Positions 1 to 7,523 of a stretch of 43,254 nt of DNA are shown here, one piece after another. Source of the DNA: Bacteroidales bacterium. Lineage in GTDB: Bacteria > Bacteroidota > Bacteroidia > Bacteroidales > P3. The notes under the pieces are model-generated. The model searched no databases, was not told where the DNA came from, and worked only from the letters and a program-made list of their open reading frames with translations. Position 1 is the first letter of the stretch; each line of letters starts with the position of its first letter. The position numbers and the translations under genes are program-made. The DNA lies in contig JAKSMO010000016.1 in the NCBI GenBank assembly GCA_024400545.1, forward strand, positions 1 to 43,254, written 5' to 3'.

Positions 1-7
1 CATAATT

Positions 8-571
8 TTAGACGTTCTTAATAAATTTTGCAGGAATACCACCGACAACAGTTCTTGGTGCCACATCCTTTGTCACTACTGCTCCGGCGGCCACGATGGC
101 ACCTTCGCCGATAGTAACGCCTTGCAGCACGGTGGCATTGGCGCCGATCCATACCTTGTCTTCGATGCGGATGGGGGCAAAACTCATATCGCCGCGATGG
201 TCAGGGTCGGGATTGTGATTGATGGTGCAGAGGGTGACGTTGTGCCCCAGTAGGCAGTCATCGTCGATGAAAATGCCGCCCTGGTCCTGGAACTTGCAGC
301 CGCTATTCATGAACAGACGTTCACCGATGTGGGTATTCTTGCCGCAGTCGGTGTTGAAGGGAGGGAACATGGCGAAACCCTCGGGTATCTCGATGCCCCA
401 TAGTTCGGAGAAGAGCACTCGCAGTTCCTCGGGGGTGTGATAGCGGTTGTTAATCTCCATGGTGATGCGGATGGCATCTTGCGCCATTTGGTGCATGAGC
501 TGATGAGCCTCTGATCCGTTCTCCACGGGGAGGCCTGCCGCCATGTGTTTTCTGAATTGTTCTATCGTCAT
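8..571 (-). CDS. Sugar O-acetyltransferase (maltose/galactoside acetyltransferase-like, left-handed beta-helix)
   Basis: A 187-residue acyltransferase expected to move acetyl from acetyl-CoA to a sugar hydroxyl in the cytoplasm. The N-terminal ~60 residues form the helical Mac-type segment. From about residue 80 to the end there are hexapeptide repeats ([38 protein letters not shown]) and the usual [11 protein letters not shown] end. The histidine in TINH (about residue 119) matches the catalytic His of the family. I chose ATG at 571 over an upstream TTG at 586, because 571 lies directly after the stop codon of the upstream gene (573-575), so the two are probably co-transcribed. The acceptor sugar cannot be told. 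Length is normal for the family. Confidence 0.9.
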   Translation of the reverse strand: MTIEQFRKHMAAGLPVENGSEAHQLMHQMAQDAIRITMEINNRYHTPEELRVLFSELWGIEIPEGFAMFPPFNTDCGKNTHIGERLFMNSGCKFQDQGGIFIDDDCLLGHNVTLCTINHNPDPDHRGDMSFAPIRIEDKVWIGANATVLQGVTIGEGAIVAAGAVVTKDVAPRTVVGGIPAKFIKNV

Positions 572-572
572 G

Positions 573-1067
573 CTATTTCTTTTCAAACTTTATGGGTGTG
601 CCTTTCTCAAAGGTCTGAAACATCTCCGTGAGTTGGGGGCTCTCGCCCTCTTGGTAACCGTCGAGCACCAGTTCGGGGATGTTGCCTCTGATGCTGTAGA
701 TTTTTACGAACTGGTGGCCGGCCACCATCAGCTTGCCGTCCAGCAACGACACCGGGTACAACGTGCCCTGCGAGCGTATCGAGCCCAGAGCCACAATCCG
801 ACCCTCATCGTCCAATGCAAAAAGGCTTGCCTCGACGGCCTCGAGGTCGGTCTTTTCATTCATACCAAAGGTCTCTTGCGACACGAGCAGTATCTTGCGG
901 CCATCCATCTCTGTGTAGGCAAAAGCTGCCGACTTGCTGAAATGTTCACAAAATGCTTCGAAAGCGGCTGTGCTGTCATCCTTTTGCCTGTCATGGCCGC
1001 AGGCGGACATGGCAAAAAAAGCCAGTAGGATGGGGAGTGGTAGGAGTTTTTTCATGGATTGTTTCAT
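573..1067 (-). CDS. Small putative lipoprotein, unknown function
   Basis: About 164 residues. The N-terminus is a lipoprotein signal: basic MKQSMKKLL, a hydrophobic run, then the lipobox MSAC with Cys near residue 23. The mature part is a short beta-rich domain (repeated short strands such as [18 protein letters not shown] and [15 protein letters not shown]) that I do not recognise. It would be anchored in the periplasm or on the surface. It sits immediately upstream of the acetyltransferase gene and probably shares its transcript. A second in-frame ATG at 1055 would give MKKLLPLP and is an equally good start. Confidence 0.7.
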   Translation of the reverse strand: MKQSMKKLLPLPILLAFFAMSACGHDRQKDDSTAAFEAFCEHFSKSAAFAYTEMDGRKILLVSQETFGMNEKTDLEAVEASLFALDDEGRIVALGSIRSQGTLYPVSLLDGKLMVAGHQFVKIYSIRGNIPELVLDGYQEGESPQLTEMFQTFEKGTPIKFEKK

Positions 1068-1103
1068 ATGCGTACAATAACAGGAATGGGGACTAGCTTG
1101 CTC

Positions 1104-1829
1104 TTATGCAATTGCGAGCCATTTGAGCATGAGCAGAGAGGTAGATGCTGCGGCCAGCACAATCTGCTGTTCGGCGGGAAGCGTAGTATCAATCCAGGCC
1201 AAGCCCTTGCCCTCAGAATCCACTGCGGCAACACATCTGTCACCGTCGAAGATGGAATAGTAGAAACGTGTGCGAAGGAACATCACATCTTTGCCGGTAG
1301 AATAGTTGCGCCCACGAATGGTGTAGGCTTTCCCATTGTCGGCATACAGCACGCCACAATCAAAATCCTCTTCGGCAAAGGAGGTGTTGCAAGCCATGTG
1401 CCAGACACCAGACTGTGGGTCGTTGATGTCCACAGCATAGTCCAGACCTTTATCTACATTGACTGAAAACAGTTTCGCAATTTTGGCGAACTCATCATTG
1501 TTGAGGTTCTGCTTCACTTTGACCTTGACAGCCATCTCGCCCAGTTGCTGTTTGAACTTGATAGTAGCCTCTTTGCGCCAGGCGGCATAGAAGAGGCGCG
1601 ACCTGACGGTCTCGGTTTCGATAAGTGTGGCGTAGGAAGTGGAGAAATCGCCATAACTGATGCGATGCTTGAAACCCAGGTTGTCGGCACCCGTCACGGG
1701 CCACATCTCAGGTTGTCTTTCAGCAATGTATTCGACACTAGTGCTACGGGATTCGGTAGGTTGGTCTTGGGCGTTGAGGGTCGTGCAAATCAACAGGCAC
1801 AGCACTGACATGAGAATAATCTTCTTCAT
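1104..1829 (-). CDS. Secreted protein of unknown function
   Basis: About 241 residues from ATG at 1829, which begins with a clear signal peptide (MKKIILMSVLCLLICTTLNA, then QDQ). The frame is open for 40 more codons upstream, but they look non-coding and overlap the promoter region. The mature protein has alternating strands (RFYYSIFDGDRCVAAVD) and a hydrophobic C-terminal helix (IVLAAASTSLLMLKWLAIA) that could sit in a membrane. A beta-barrel plus terminal helix recalls the tubby/scramblase-like fold, but this is only an impression. A promoter-like TATCTTTG lies ~110 bases upstream. Confidence 0.65.
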   Translation of the reverse strand: MKKIILMSVLCLLICTTLNAQDQPTESRSTSVEYIAERQPEMWPVTGADNLGFKHRISYGDFSTSYATLIETETVRSRLFYAAWRKEATIKFKQQLGEMAVKVKVKQNLNNDEFAKIAKLFSVNVDKGLDYAVDINDPQSGVWHMACNTSFAEEDFDCGVLYADNGKAYTIRGRNYSTGKDVMFLRTRFYYSIFDGDRCVAAVDSEGKGLAWIDTTLPAEQQIVLAAASTSLLMLKWLAIA

Positions 1830-1938
1830 AACTATGTTATTTTTTACTTTTGAACTGACGTGTTGAGAGGCGAAATACTGCAGAACTATTTGATAGCCAA
1901 ACAGCAGAACGCTTCGGCACTTCATTGTTTTATTTCTG

Positions 1939-1946
1939 CAAAGATA
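1939..1946 (-). promoter_or_regulatory. Bacteroidetes-type -7 box (TATCTTTG)
   Basis: On the minus strand the bases read TATCTTTGCAG, matching the TAnnTTTG consensus of the Bacteroidetes housekeeping sigma factor. No TTG at the -33 spacing is seen. It would serve the secreted protein gene starting at 1829. Confidence 0.5.
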
Positions 1947-1960
1947 CACAATTTTTTTAC

Positions 1961-3130
1961 TTATTGAGATTCTTTATTGGTGATTGTGACCGGCGAAAGG
2001 CTGATGGAGCAGAGCTGTGCGGCCAGTGTATTGAGCATTTCGCACACGGACTTGGTGCATTGCCGATTGGGGTTGTACGACCAAGGGGAGATCTGCAACA
2101 ATAGGCCACGAAAGCAGGCATCTATATGTGGGCCACTGGGCTTATAGTATGGTGAGAAACCGTTCAACCACAGCATAATCACCCTTAGTCCTCGTTGATA
2201 GGCCGCTTGAACCAAAGCCTGCTCGGCAGGAGAGATGCACGGAGTGACCAGCACGGCGCCCCTCTCCGCTTCTGCAAGATAGGGTCGTATGCTTTCAGCC
2301 ACCTCCTCTTCTGTCTTTATGCGCTTGGGCAGCAAATATATGCCGTCAGCATCGGTGGCATAGCGAGAGATTCGCACTGGGATGCGCCACGGCCAGTCGA
2401 GGAGGAACATATTGCCCATCAAGTCAAAACTATGGCCGGGAATCAACTCTTTGCGCCAGACCTTGCGAAACAGATCAGGATGCTCCTGACGCAACAAGAG
2501 ACGGCGCATATTATCTCGAATATAACGGAAGTACGCATCTAACTGGCCACGGCGGATCACCACACCATCGTTATAACCATCCTCAAAAAGTTTTGGCAAG
2601 GAGGGTGGCTTTGTATTATTCGTCGGCAAAACCGACGATGGGAAGGCAGGACATGGGAATGCGCTTTCCGGCAAGCATCCTTTAGAAATCAAATCTGGCA
2701 TCAACAATCCTGTGTTCTGTCCTTCCTGAGTCTGTTTAGCAGACTCAGCAGCAGATAATTCACGCATAATACGGCGGCAGCCGGCATGGAATCCATTGAC
2801 CAGATGCCCCAAATGCTTGGGTAATGGCTCTTTGACCCAATACAACACATGAATATGGTCGGGCATTACCTGGCGACATTTCACCACCACCTTCCCTTCC
2901 CACTGAGTACCCAGCATACCATATTGCAGTTCGTTCACCACCTTTTGGCCAAACAGCGTATAATGCATTCTCGGACCACCTTCATGCCCTCGTGGTATTC
3001 GGCTATCTCCTACCACCTCGCCAAACACATGCCGACGCCCCTCAACCACCAAAGTGATAAAGTAATATCCCGGCTCGCAATAGTTCCAGCGGGGCATTCG
3101 TTGCTTATTAGGGTCTTTGTTCTTGCTCAT
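1961..3130 (-). CDS. REP-associated tyrosine transposase (RAYT, Y1/HUH) with C-terminal Rossmann/DprA-like extension
   Basis: 389 residues. Residues ~12-215 match the Y1_Tnp/RAYT family: MPRWNYCEPGYYFITLVVEG start, the HUH motif in MPDHIHVLYW (His92, His94), and a candidate catalytic Tyr in LDAYFRYIRDNMRR (~200-203). RAYTs are single-strand nucleases linked to dispersed palindromic REP elements. Residues ~125-182 are a Pro/Ser-rich insert that splits the domain and whose DNA holds two perfect hairpins. Residues ~240-350 form an extra domain with RGAVLVTPCISPAEQALVQAAY, WLNGFSPYYKPSGPHIDAC and LLLQISPW, resembling the DprA/SLOG-type Rossmann fold. The extra domain call is inference from motif shape; the transposase call is firm. 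No terminal repeats of a complete insertion sequence were found around it. Confidence 0.85.
   Translation of the reverse strand: MSKNKDPNKQRMPRWNYCEPGYYFITLVVEGRRHVFGEVVGDSRIPRGHEGGPRMHYTLFGQKVVNELQYGMLGTQWEGKVVVKCRQVMPDHIHVLYWVKEPLPKHLGHLVNGFHAGCRRIMRELSAAESAKQTQEGQNTGLLMPDLISKGCLPESAFPCPAFPSSVLPTNNTKPPSLPKLFEDGYNDGVVIRRGQLDAYFRYIRDNMRRLLLRQEHPDLFRKVWRKELIPGHSFDLMGNMFLLDWPWRIPVRISRYATDADGIYLLPKRIKTEEEVAESIRPYLAEAERGAVLVTPCISPAEQALVQAAYQRGLRVIMLWLNGFSPYYKPSGPHIDACFRGLLLQISPWSYNPNRQCTKSVCEMLNTLAAQLCSISLSPVTITNKESQ
2621..2637. repeat. Perfect hairpin inside the RAYT gene
   Basis: CGTCGG CAAAA CCGACG: a 6-bp stem with a 5-base loop, within the insert between the two halves of the transposase domain. 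The CGAC/GTCG foot resembles that of the palindromes in the defence island. Confidence 0.55.
2726..2748. repeat. Perfect 9-bp stem hairpin inside the RAYT gene
   Basis: Stem CTGAGTCTG paired with CAGACTCAG around the loop TTTAG. It lies in the codons for the same non-conserved insert of the transposase, so it is not explained by conserved protein sequence. Confidence 0.6.
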
Positions 3131-3187
3131 ACTCTACCAAACATAACGGCTCAAAGCAAATAATATTGCATATCACACAAAAAGCAC

Positions 3188-3219
3188 AAAGGACTGCCCC
3201 AAAAGCGGAGCAGTCCTTT
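3188..3219 (-). terminator. Rho-independent terminator of the M13 peptidase gene
   Basis: AAAGGACTGC pairs with GCAGTCCTTT around a short loop, 26 bases past the M13 stop codon. On the minus strand a T-rich stretch follows the stem. Confidence 0.8.
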
Positions 3220-3244
3220 ATTACATATGATTGAAGGTAATTGA

Positions 3245-5296
3245 CTACCAGAGCTGGGCGCGCATCTCGGGAGCGAGATACATAGCGCAACCGGGCTGGA
3301 TGCCGAAGGCTTCGAGGAACTCGGTAACGTGAGGCAGAGTCACGTTTACGCGGTTCTTAGCCAGGGAGTGAACATCAATCTGGGTAAGCTGGATAGCTGC
3401 CTCGGGACGGATGTTGCTAGCCCAAACGCCTGCATAGGCAAGGAAGAAACGCTGCTCGGGGGTGAAACCGTCCATCTTCTCCTTGTTGACCTGGCCCTTG
3501 GCAATAGCGTTCTGCATGGCGAGGTAGCTGATGTGCAGACCGCCGTTGTCGGCAATATTCTCGCCAAGGCTGAGTTCGCCATTAGCATAGAGGGTGTCGG
3601 GGTCGGTGGAAACGATAACCTTGTTGAAGCAGTCAACGAGTACCTGGGCACGCTGTTTGAAGTTGTCAGCATCCTGGGGAGCCCACCAGTCGTTGAGGTT
3701 GCCGTCCTTGTCGTACTGACGACCCTGATCGTCGAAACCGTGGGTCATTTCGTGGCCGATAACCACGCCGATAGCACCGTAGTTGACAGCGTCGTCGGCA
3801 TTCATGTCGAAGAAGGGTTTCTGCAGAATACCTGCGGGGAAGCAGATCTCGTTGGTGGTGGGATTGTAGTAGGCGTTGACGGTCTGAGGAGTCATGCCCC
3901 ATTCGCTCTTATCAACGGGCTTGTCAATCTTGCTGATAGCATAGTTCACATCAAACTCGTTGGAGCGGAGGATGTTGGCAAAGTAGCTGTCCTTCTCGAT
4001 CTTGAGGCCGCTGTAGTCGCGCCACTTGTCGGGATAACCAATCTTGACCATGATGGTGTTGAGCTTTTCGTGAGCCTTGGCCTTGGTGGACTGATCCATC
4101 CAGGTAGCCTGGTCGATACGCATACCGAAGGCTTCCTTTAGGTTGTTGACGAGGGTGACCATGCGGTCTTTGGCAGCCTGGGGGAAATATTTCTCGACAT
4201 AGAGCTGGCCGAGGGCCTCGCCCATAGCGCCATCAACGGTGCTGGTAACGCGTTTCCAACGAGGACGGAGCTGCTCGGTGCCGGAGAGGGCGCGGCCGTA
4301 GTACTCAAAGTTAGCGTTCACAAAATCGTCGCTGAGGTAAGCGGCTGCACTGTTGATAACCTGCCAAGCATAGTAGGCCTTGATGGTGGCCTCGTCGGCG
4401 GTAGCAAGCACCTTGCTGACTTCCTGGATGTACTCGGGCTGGCACATGTTGAAGCTGGTGAGCTTAGGCAGACCCATAGCGGCAAAGTAAGCCTTGAAGT
4501 TGACGGCGGGAGCCAGTTTGTCGGCCTCGTCGAGGGATTTCTTGTTGTAGGTCTTGAAAGGATCGCGGTTGGTGAGCTTGTCGTACTGTGCGGTAGCCAG
4601 GCGCACCTCCATGCCCATAACCATCTTGGCCAGTTTCTCGGCATCGAGGCCAGCAATCTTGTCGTAGCCGGAGAGGGCAAACTCGGTGGTCATCAGCTCC
4701 TGATAGCTCTGACGGAGAGCCTTGGAGCGGGTGTCGTTGCTGAGGTAGTAGTCGCGGTCGCCCATGCCGGTACCGGTCTGATAGATCCAGGCAATGCACT
4801 GGTTGGCGTCCTCGGCATCAGCCTCGCCAAAGAGGGCGAAGAAGGGGTCGATACCGATTTTGTGGAGACGGATAACCTCTTTCTGCAAAGCGTCGCGGCC
4901 TTTGAGAGCTGCAATTTCTTCCATAAGGCCCTTGATGGGTTCGGCACCCTGCTGCTGAAGGGTTACGCTGTCCATACCCATGTTGTAAAGGGTGGCAATC
5001 TTATCGGCATTGGTGCCCTGCTGGTTCTTGGCGGCAGAGAGGGAGTCGATAAGGGTGCGGAGCTGTTCCTGGTTGGTTTCGGCCAAAACGTCGAAAGAGC
5101 CATAGCGGCTGTGCTCGGCATCGAGGGGGTGGGCATCAAGCCAGCCACCGCAGGCGTAACGATAGAAATCGTCGGCGGGGTTGACAGTGGTGTCAAGGTT
5201 GTCGAAATTGATACCGGAGGTCAACTCGGCGCCCTTGTGACAAGCAGTCGCTGCAAAGAGTGAAAGTGCCATAACGGTTAATACAGATTTTTTCAT
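3245..5296 (-). CDS. pepO: M13 family (neprilysin-like) zinc metallopeptidase lipoprotein
   Basis: 683 residues, normal for M13. It cleaves oligopeptides outside the cytoplasmic membrane. The N-terminus MKKSVLTVMALSLFAATAC is a lipoprotein signal with Cys at ~19. The M13 N-terminal domain follows (NPADDFYRYACGGWL). The catalytic zinc motif HExxH is in VIGHEMTHGFDDQG (~515-519), and the third ligand Glu is in GENIADNGG (~580). The NAYYNP substrate-binding motif and the late RVN..L.H motif of the family are also seen. It is monocistronic: its own promoter at 5451-5480 and terminator at 3188-3219. The symbol pepO is family-level only. Confidence 0.95.
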   Translation of the reverse strand: MKKSVLTVMALSLFAATACHKGAELTSGINFDNLDTTVNPADDFYRYACGGWLDAHPLDAEHSRYGSFDVLAETNQEQLRTLIDSLSAAKNQQGTNADKIATLYNMGMDSVTLQQQGAEPIKGLMEEIAALKGRDALQKEVIRLHKIGIDPFFALFGEADAEDANQCIAWIYQTGTGMGDRDYYLSNDTRSKALRQSYQELMTTEFALSGYDKIAGLDAEKLAKMVMGMEVRLATAQYDKLTNRDPFKTYNKKSLDEADKLAPAVNFKAYFAAMGLPKLTSFNMCQPEYIQEVSKVLATADEATIKAYYAWQVINSAAAYLSDDFVNANFEYYGRALSGTEQLRPRWKRVTSTVDGAMGEALGQLYVEKYFPQAAKDRMVTLVNNLKEAFGMRIDQATWMDQSTKAKAHEKLNTIMVKIGYPDKWRDYSGLKIEKDSYFANILRSNEFDVNYAISKIDKPVDKSEWGMTPQTVNAYYNPTTNEICFPAGILQKPFFDMNADDAVNYGAIGVVIGHEMTHGFDDQGRQYDKDGNLNDWWAPQDADNFKQRAQVLVDCFNKVIVSTDPDTLYANGELSLGENIADNGGLHISYLAMQNAIAKGQVNKEKMDGFTPEQRFFLAYAGVWASNIRPEAAIQLTQIDVHSLAKNRVNVTLPHVTEFLEAFGIQPGCAMYLAPEMRAQLW

Positions 5297-5630
5297 TTTT
5301 GTTGTTTATTGTTATTAATCAATTATTCTTTTTAAGCATTTGGCCGAGCATGGTTGCAACTATTTTGCAGCAATGTTACCTTTAAACCTTTCATATTCAA
5401 AGCACACGCATGCGGCACATACAGGCAACCATCCTTTGGGCTTCACGATGCAAAAATACTACTTTTTTTTGATATAACAACAAAAAATTATCGTTTATCA
5501 ATAAAAGAATGTAGAGTGCGGACTGTAGATTGTAGAGTGGCTGCCACAAGCAGAACCCCAAACTCTACACGCTAAACTCCACACCCTACACCTTAAACTC
5601 TAAACTTTTCAAACTCTAAACTACACCCAC
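5297..5630. other. Gene-free region: promoter of the M13 gene plus a low-complexity block
   Basis: Apart from the promoter, bases ~5508-5625 are a low-complexity block of repeated CTCTAAACT, CTACACC and TGTAGATTGTAGAG-like words. Part of it (TCTACAATCTACA on one strand) recurs at about 40110-40135. No gene is visible. Confidence 0.6.
5451..5480 (-). promoter_or_regulatory. Bacteroidetes promoter, TTG-N19-TATTTTTG
   Basis: On the minus strand TTG (5480-5478), 19 bases, then TATTTTTG (5458-5451). This fits the Bacteroidetes -33/-7 consensus. It points at the M13 peptidase gene with an untranslated leader of about 145 bases. Confidence 0.75.
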
Positions 5631-6542
5631 TTACTGAGCACGAAGGCGATACTGGGGTGTAACCACCGTTTTGCCTTTTTCGTAAGGGGGCTCGGTGTAA
5701 TAGACCTCGGACTTGTCGTATTCGATTTTGAATGCGCCATTCACAAATGCCTCGCCACTATAATCAAATGCCATTTCGCCCAGCGGAGTCTTGGCCTCAA
5801 ACATGATGCTGAAGGAGCTACCCTTGCGCTTGATTTTCAGCAAGCCGTTGCGGATGATAAACACGGCGTCGGGGTTGGAGGGATCGGAAATCTCCACATA
5901 GGCGTTGGTGTCCTTGGCCAGGTCGTATTCTTTCTTCATAATGGGCTTGTCCATCACAATTCTTACAGGTGCCACGCCGCCTTTGTCGGAAAAATAATAA
6001 CGGAAATTGCCATCCTCGTAGCACACCCAACCCACGTTAAGTTTGCTCTTCTCTTTGCCACAAGCAAAATGGCCTTTGCCGTTGGACTCATCTTTCACAT
6101 TCATCTTGCCACGGTAATACACATCAATGGTTTCGTCCTTGGCGGTGGTGCCCTTCACGGTAAGTTCGGCCACATCGCCATCCTGGGCATAAGTGTAGGT
6201 GGTTTGCACGGGCGAATAGCGCAACGAACGTACTACCACTTTGAGAGGCGATTCGGCACTGCGGGCGTCGGCGGTGGTGTAGCTACCTGCGGTAAGCACA
6301 CTGCTGCCTTTGATACTCACTGTTTTGCCATCTTCGAGATAGAGCACGATAATGCCCTCGGCACGACTGGCCACAGCCGAAATAACCGATAGGTGGGTGG
6401 TGCCTATGGTAACGAGGTTGGGGCGCTGTTCGGAAGCGCCTTTCTTTTTGTCGGGCGATGCCACACTGGTAATACTCATCATGGTGGCCAGCAACAGGGC
6501 CACTGCCATAAATGTCTTTTTGAAATACACTATTTTTTTCAT
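5631..6542 (-). CDS. Secreted protein of unknown function
   Basis: 303 residues from ATG at 6542 (MKKIVYFKKTFMAVALLLATMM...SVAS), which starts directly with a signal peptide. ATGs at 6569 and 6620 are in frame but add Lys/Asn-rich, non-signal sequence. The mature protein is rich in short beta strands and has an early strand pattern (HLSVISAVASRAEGIIVLYLEDGKTVSIKG) like the N-terminus of Bacteroidetes head-GIN/auto-transporter-type proteins, but I cannot assign a family. The late part carries paired aromatic strands (MAFDYSGEAFVNGAFKIEY). It is 10 bases from the stop side of the DUF5714 gene at 6626 on the same strand, so it could be read from that gene's transcript. Confidence 0.65.
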   Translation of the reverse strand: MKKIVYFKKTFMAVALLLATMMSITSVASPDKKKGASEQRPNLVTIGTTHLSVISAVASRAEGIIVLYLEDGKTVSIKGSSVLTAGSYTTADARSAESPLKVVVRSLRYSPVQTTYTYAQDGDVAELTVKGTTAKDETIDVYYRGKMNVKDESNGKGHFACGKEKSKLNVGWVCYEDGNFRYYFSDKGGVAPVRIVMDKPIMKKEYDLAKDTNAYVEISDPSNPDAVFIIRNGLLKIKRKGSSFSIMFEAKTPLGEMAFDYSGEAFVNGAFKIEYDKSEVYYTEPPYEKGKTVVTPQYRLRAQ

Positions 6543-6625
6543 ATTAAAGTTTTTGTTCGTTTTTTTCATTAGTGAACGCTTTGTTTTTAATATTATTGCC
6601 CGAATAACATTTATTAACATGATTT

Positions 6626-7342
6626 CTATGCTTTAAAGAAAGGGCACGCCGCCAGCAGGCATTGGTTGTTCTGTTTCATCCTGTGGCAATGGGGCTTGCC
6701 ACCTTCCATCTCAACGCCCCAATGGGCTTTGGCAAAGGCTATGCCGGCCTGGAGTGCCAGATAGGTGTCGCGCTTGCAGCAACGCGGCCCGCCATACTTG
6801 CTAATCAGGGTTAGGGCCTGGGCTGTGGCTTCGTTGCTCAATCGCCAAGGCTCGGCCGTGAGCGGGGTGCTATGGGTGACCAAGGCGGTAAAGATGCCCA
6901 CGCTGATGCCGGCACCGCAAGCGCCCCAGTTGCCGCACACTCCGCCGGGTATCTGTCGCCCGCGGCGCACCATTTCGGGCAGGGTTTGCAGCAAATCCAC
7001 CGTACCGCCGGCATTGTGGTAGGCGGCAAGCAGCGCGGCTCCCACCATGGCATGATGCTCCGGCCCATGCATGTGGCAGAAAGGCATCTGCATCATGCGC
7101 TCCAGTATCTCATACGGATTCTTTGTGCGGCTATCCATACACACATGCACTATCGCATCCACCCCGCTTGTGTGACAATCATCACAAACATAATGCCCGT
7201 TCTCGCAGCACACATCGGCCACAAAAGTGCGGTGACAATAAACGCACTCCATCCGCTCTGCTTTTTCCAAATACTTCAACGGTGCTCCGCACAGCAAACA
7301 TTCTTCGCTAGTTCCCATAACATTAGATTCGTTTTTCATCAT
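6626..7342 (-). CDS. DUF5714 family cysteine-rich protein
   Basis: 238 residues. The N-terminal ~60 residues are a zinc-binding region: ECLLCGAPL, MECVYCHRTF, CCENGHYVCDDCH. The rest is the DUF5714 core, with PFCHMHGPEHHAMVGAALLAAYHNAGG, GRQIPGGVCGNWGACGAGISVGIF and GPRCCKRDTYLAL, ending in CHRMKQNNQCLLAACPFF. The many conserved Cys/His suggest metal or cofactor binding. The family occurs in Bacteroidetes, clostridia and methanogens and has no established reaction known to me. It is cytoplasmic, with no signal peptide. The downstream gene at 5631-6542 follows closely on the same strand. Confidence 0.8.
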   Translation of the reverse strand: MMKNESNVMGTSEECLLCGAPLKYLEKAERMECVYCHRTFVADVCCENGHYVCDDCHTSGVDAIVHVCMDSRTKNPYEILERMMQMPFCHMHGPEHHAMVGAALLAAYHNAGGTVDLLQTLPEMVRRGRQIPGGVCGNWGACGAGISVGIFTALVTHSTPLTAEPWRLSNEATAQALTLISKYGGPRCCKRDTYLALQAGIAFAKAHWGVEMEGGKPHCHRMKQNNQCLLAACPFFKA

Positions 7343-7464
7343 TGCTGGATATGAATTACCCTATATAACGATGAAACTGGCAAAATATTATACTACCCTT
7401 TCTTTTCCTCATTGGCACAACAACCGTTGGTCGGACACCATTTTTTGTGGCAAAAGGAACATTA

Positions 7465-7498
7465 TTTTTGTAGGAATAGGAAAAAATGGTTATCTTTG
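7465..7498 (+). promoter_or_regulatory. Bacteroidetes promoter, TTG-N20-TATCTTTG
   Basis: TTTTTG at 7465-7470 and TATCTTTG at 7491-7498, separated by 20 bases, 26 bases before the ATG at 7524. This placement also shows that the upstream in-frame ATG at 7371 is not the start of the surface protein. Confidence 0.75.
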
Positions 7499-7523
7499 CA
7501 TTTTATATATACAACATATTTTT

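Noticed and set aside
7371-7523. N-terminal extension of the large surface protein
   Set aside because: The promoter lies inside it and the signal peptide starts at ATG 7524.
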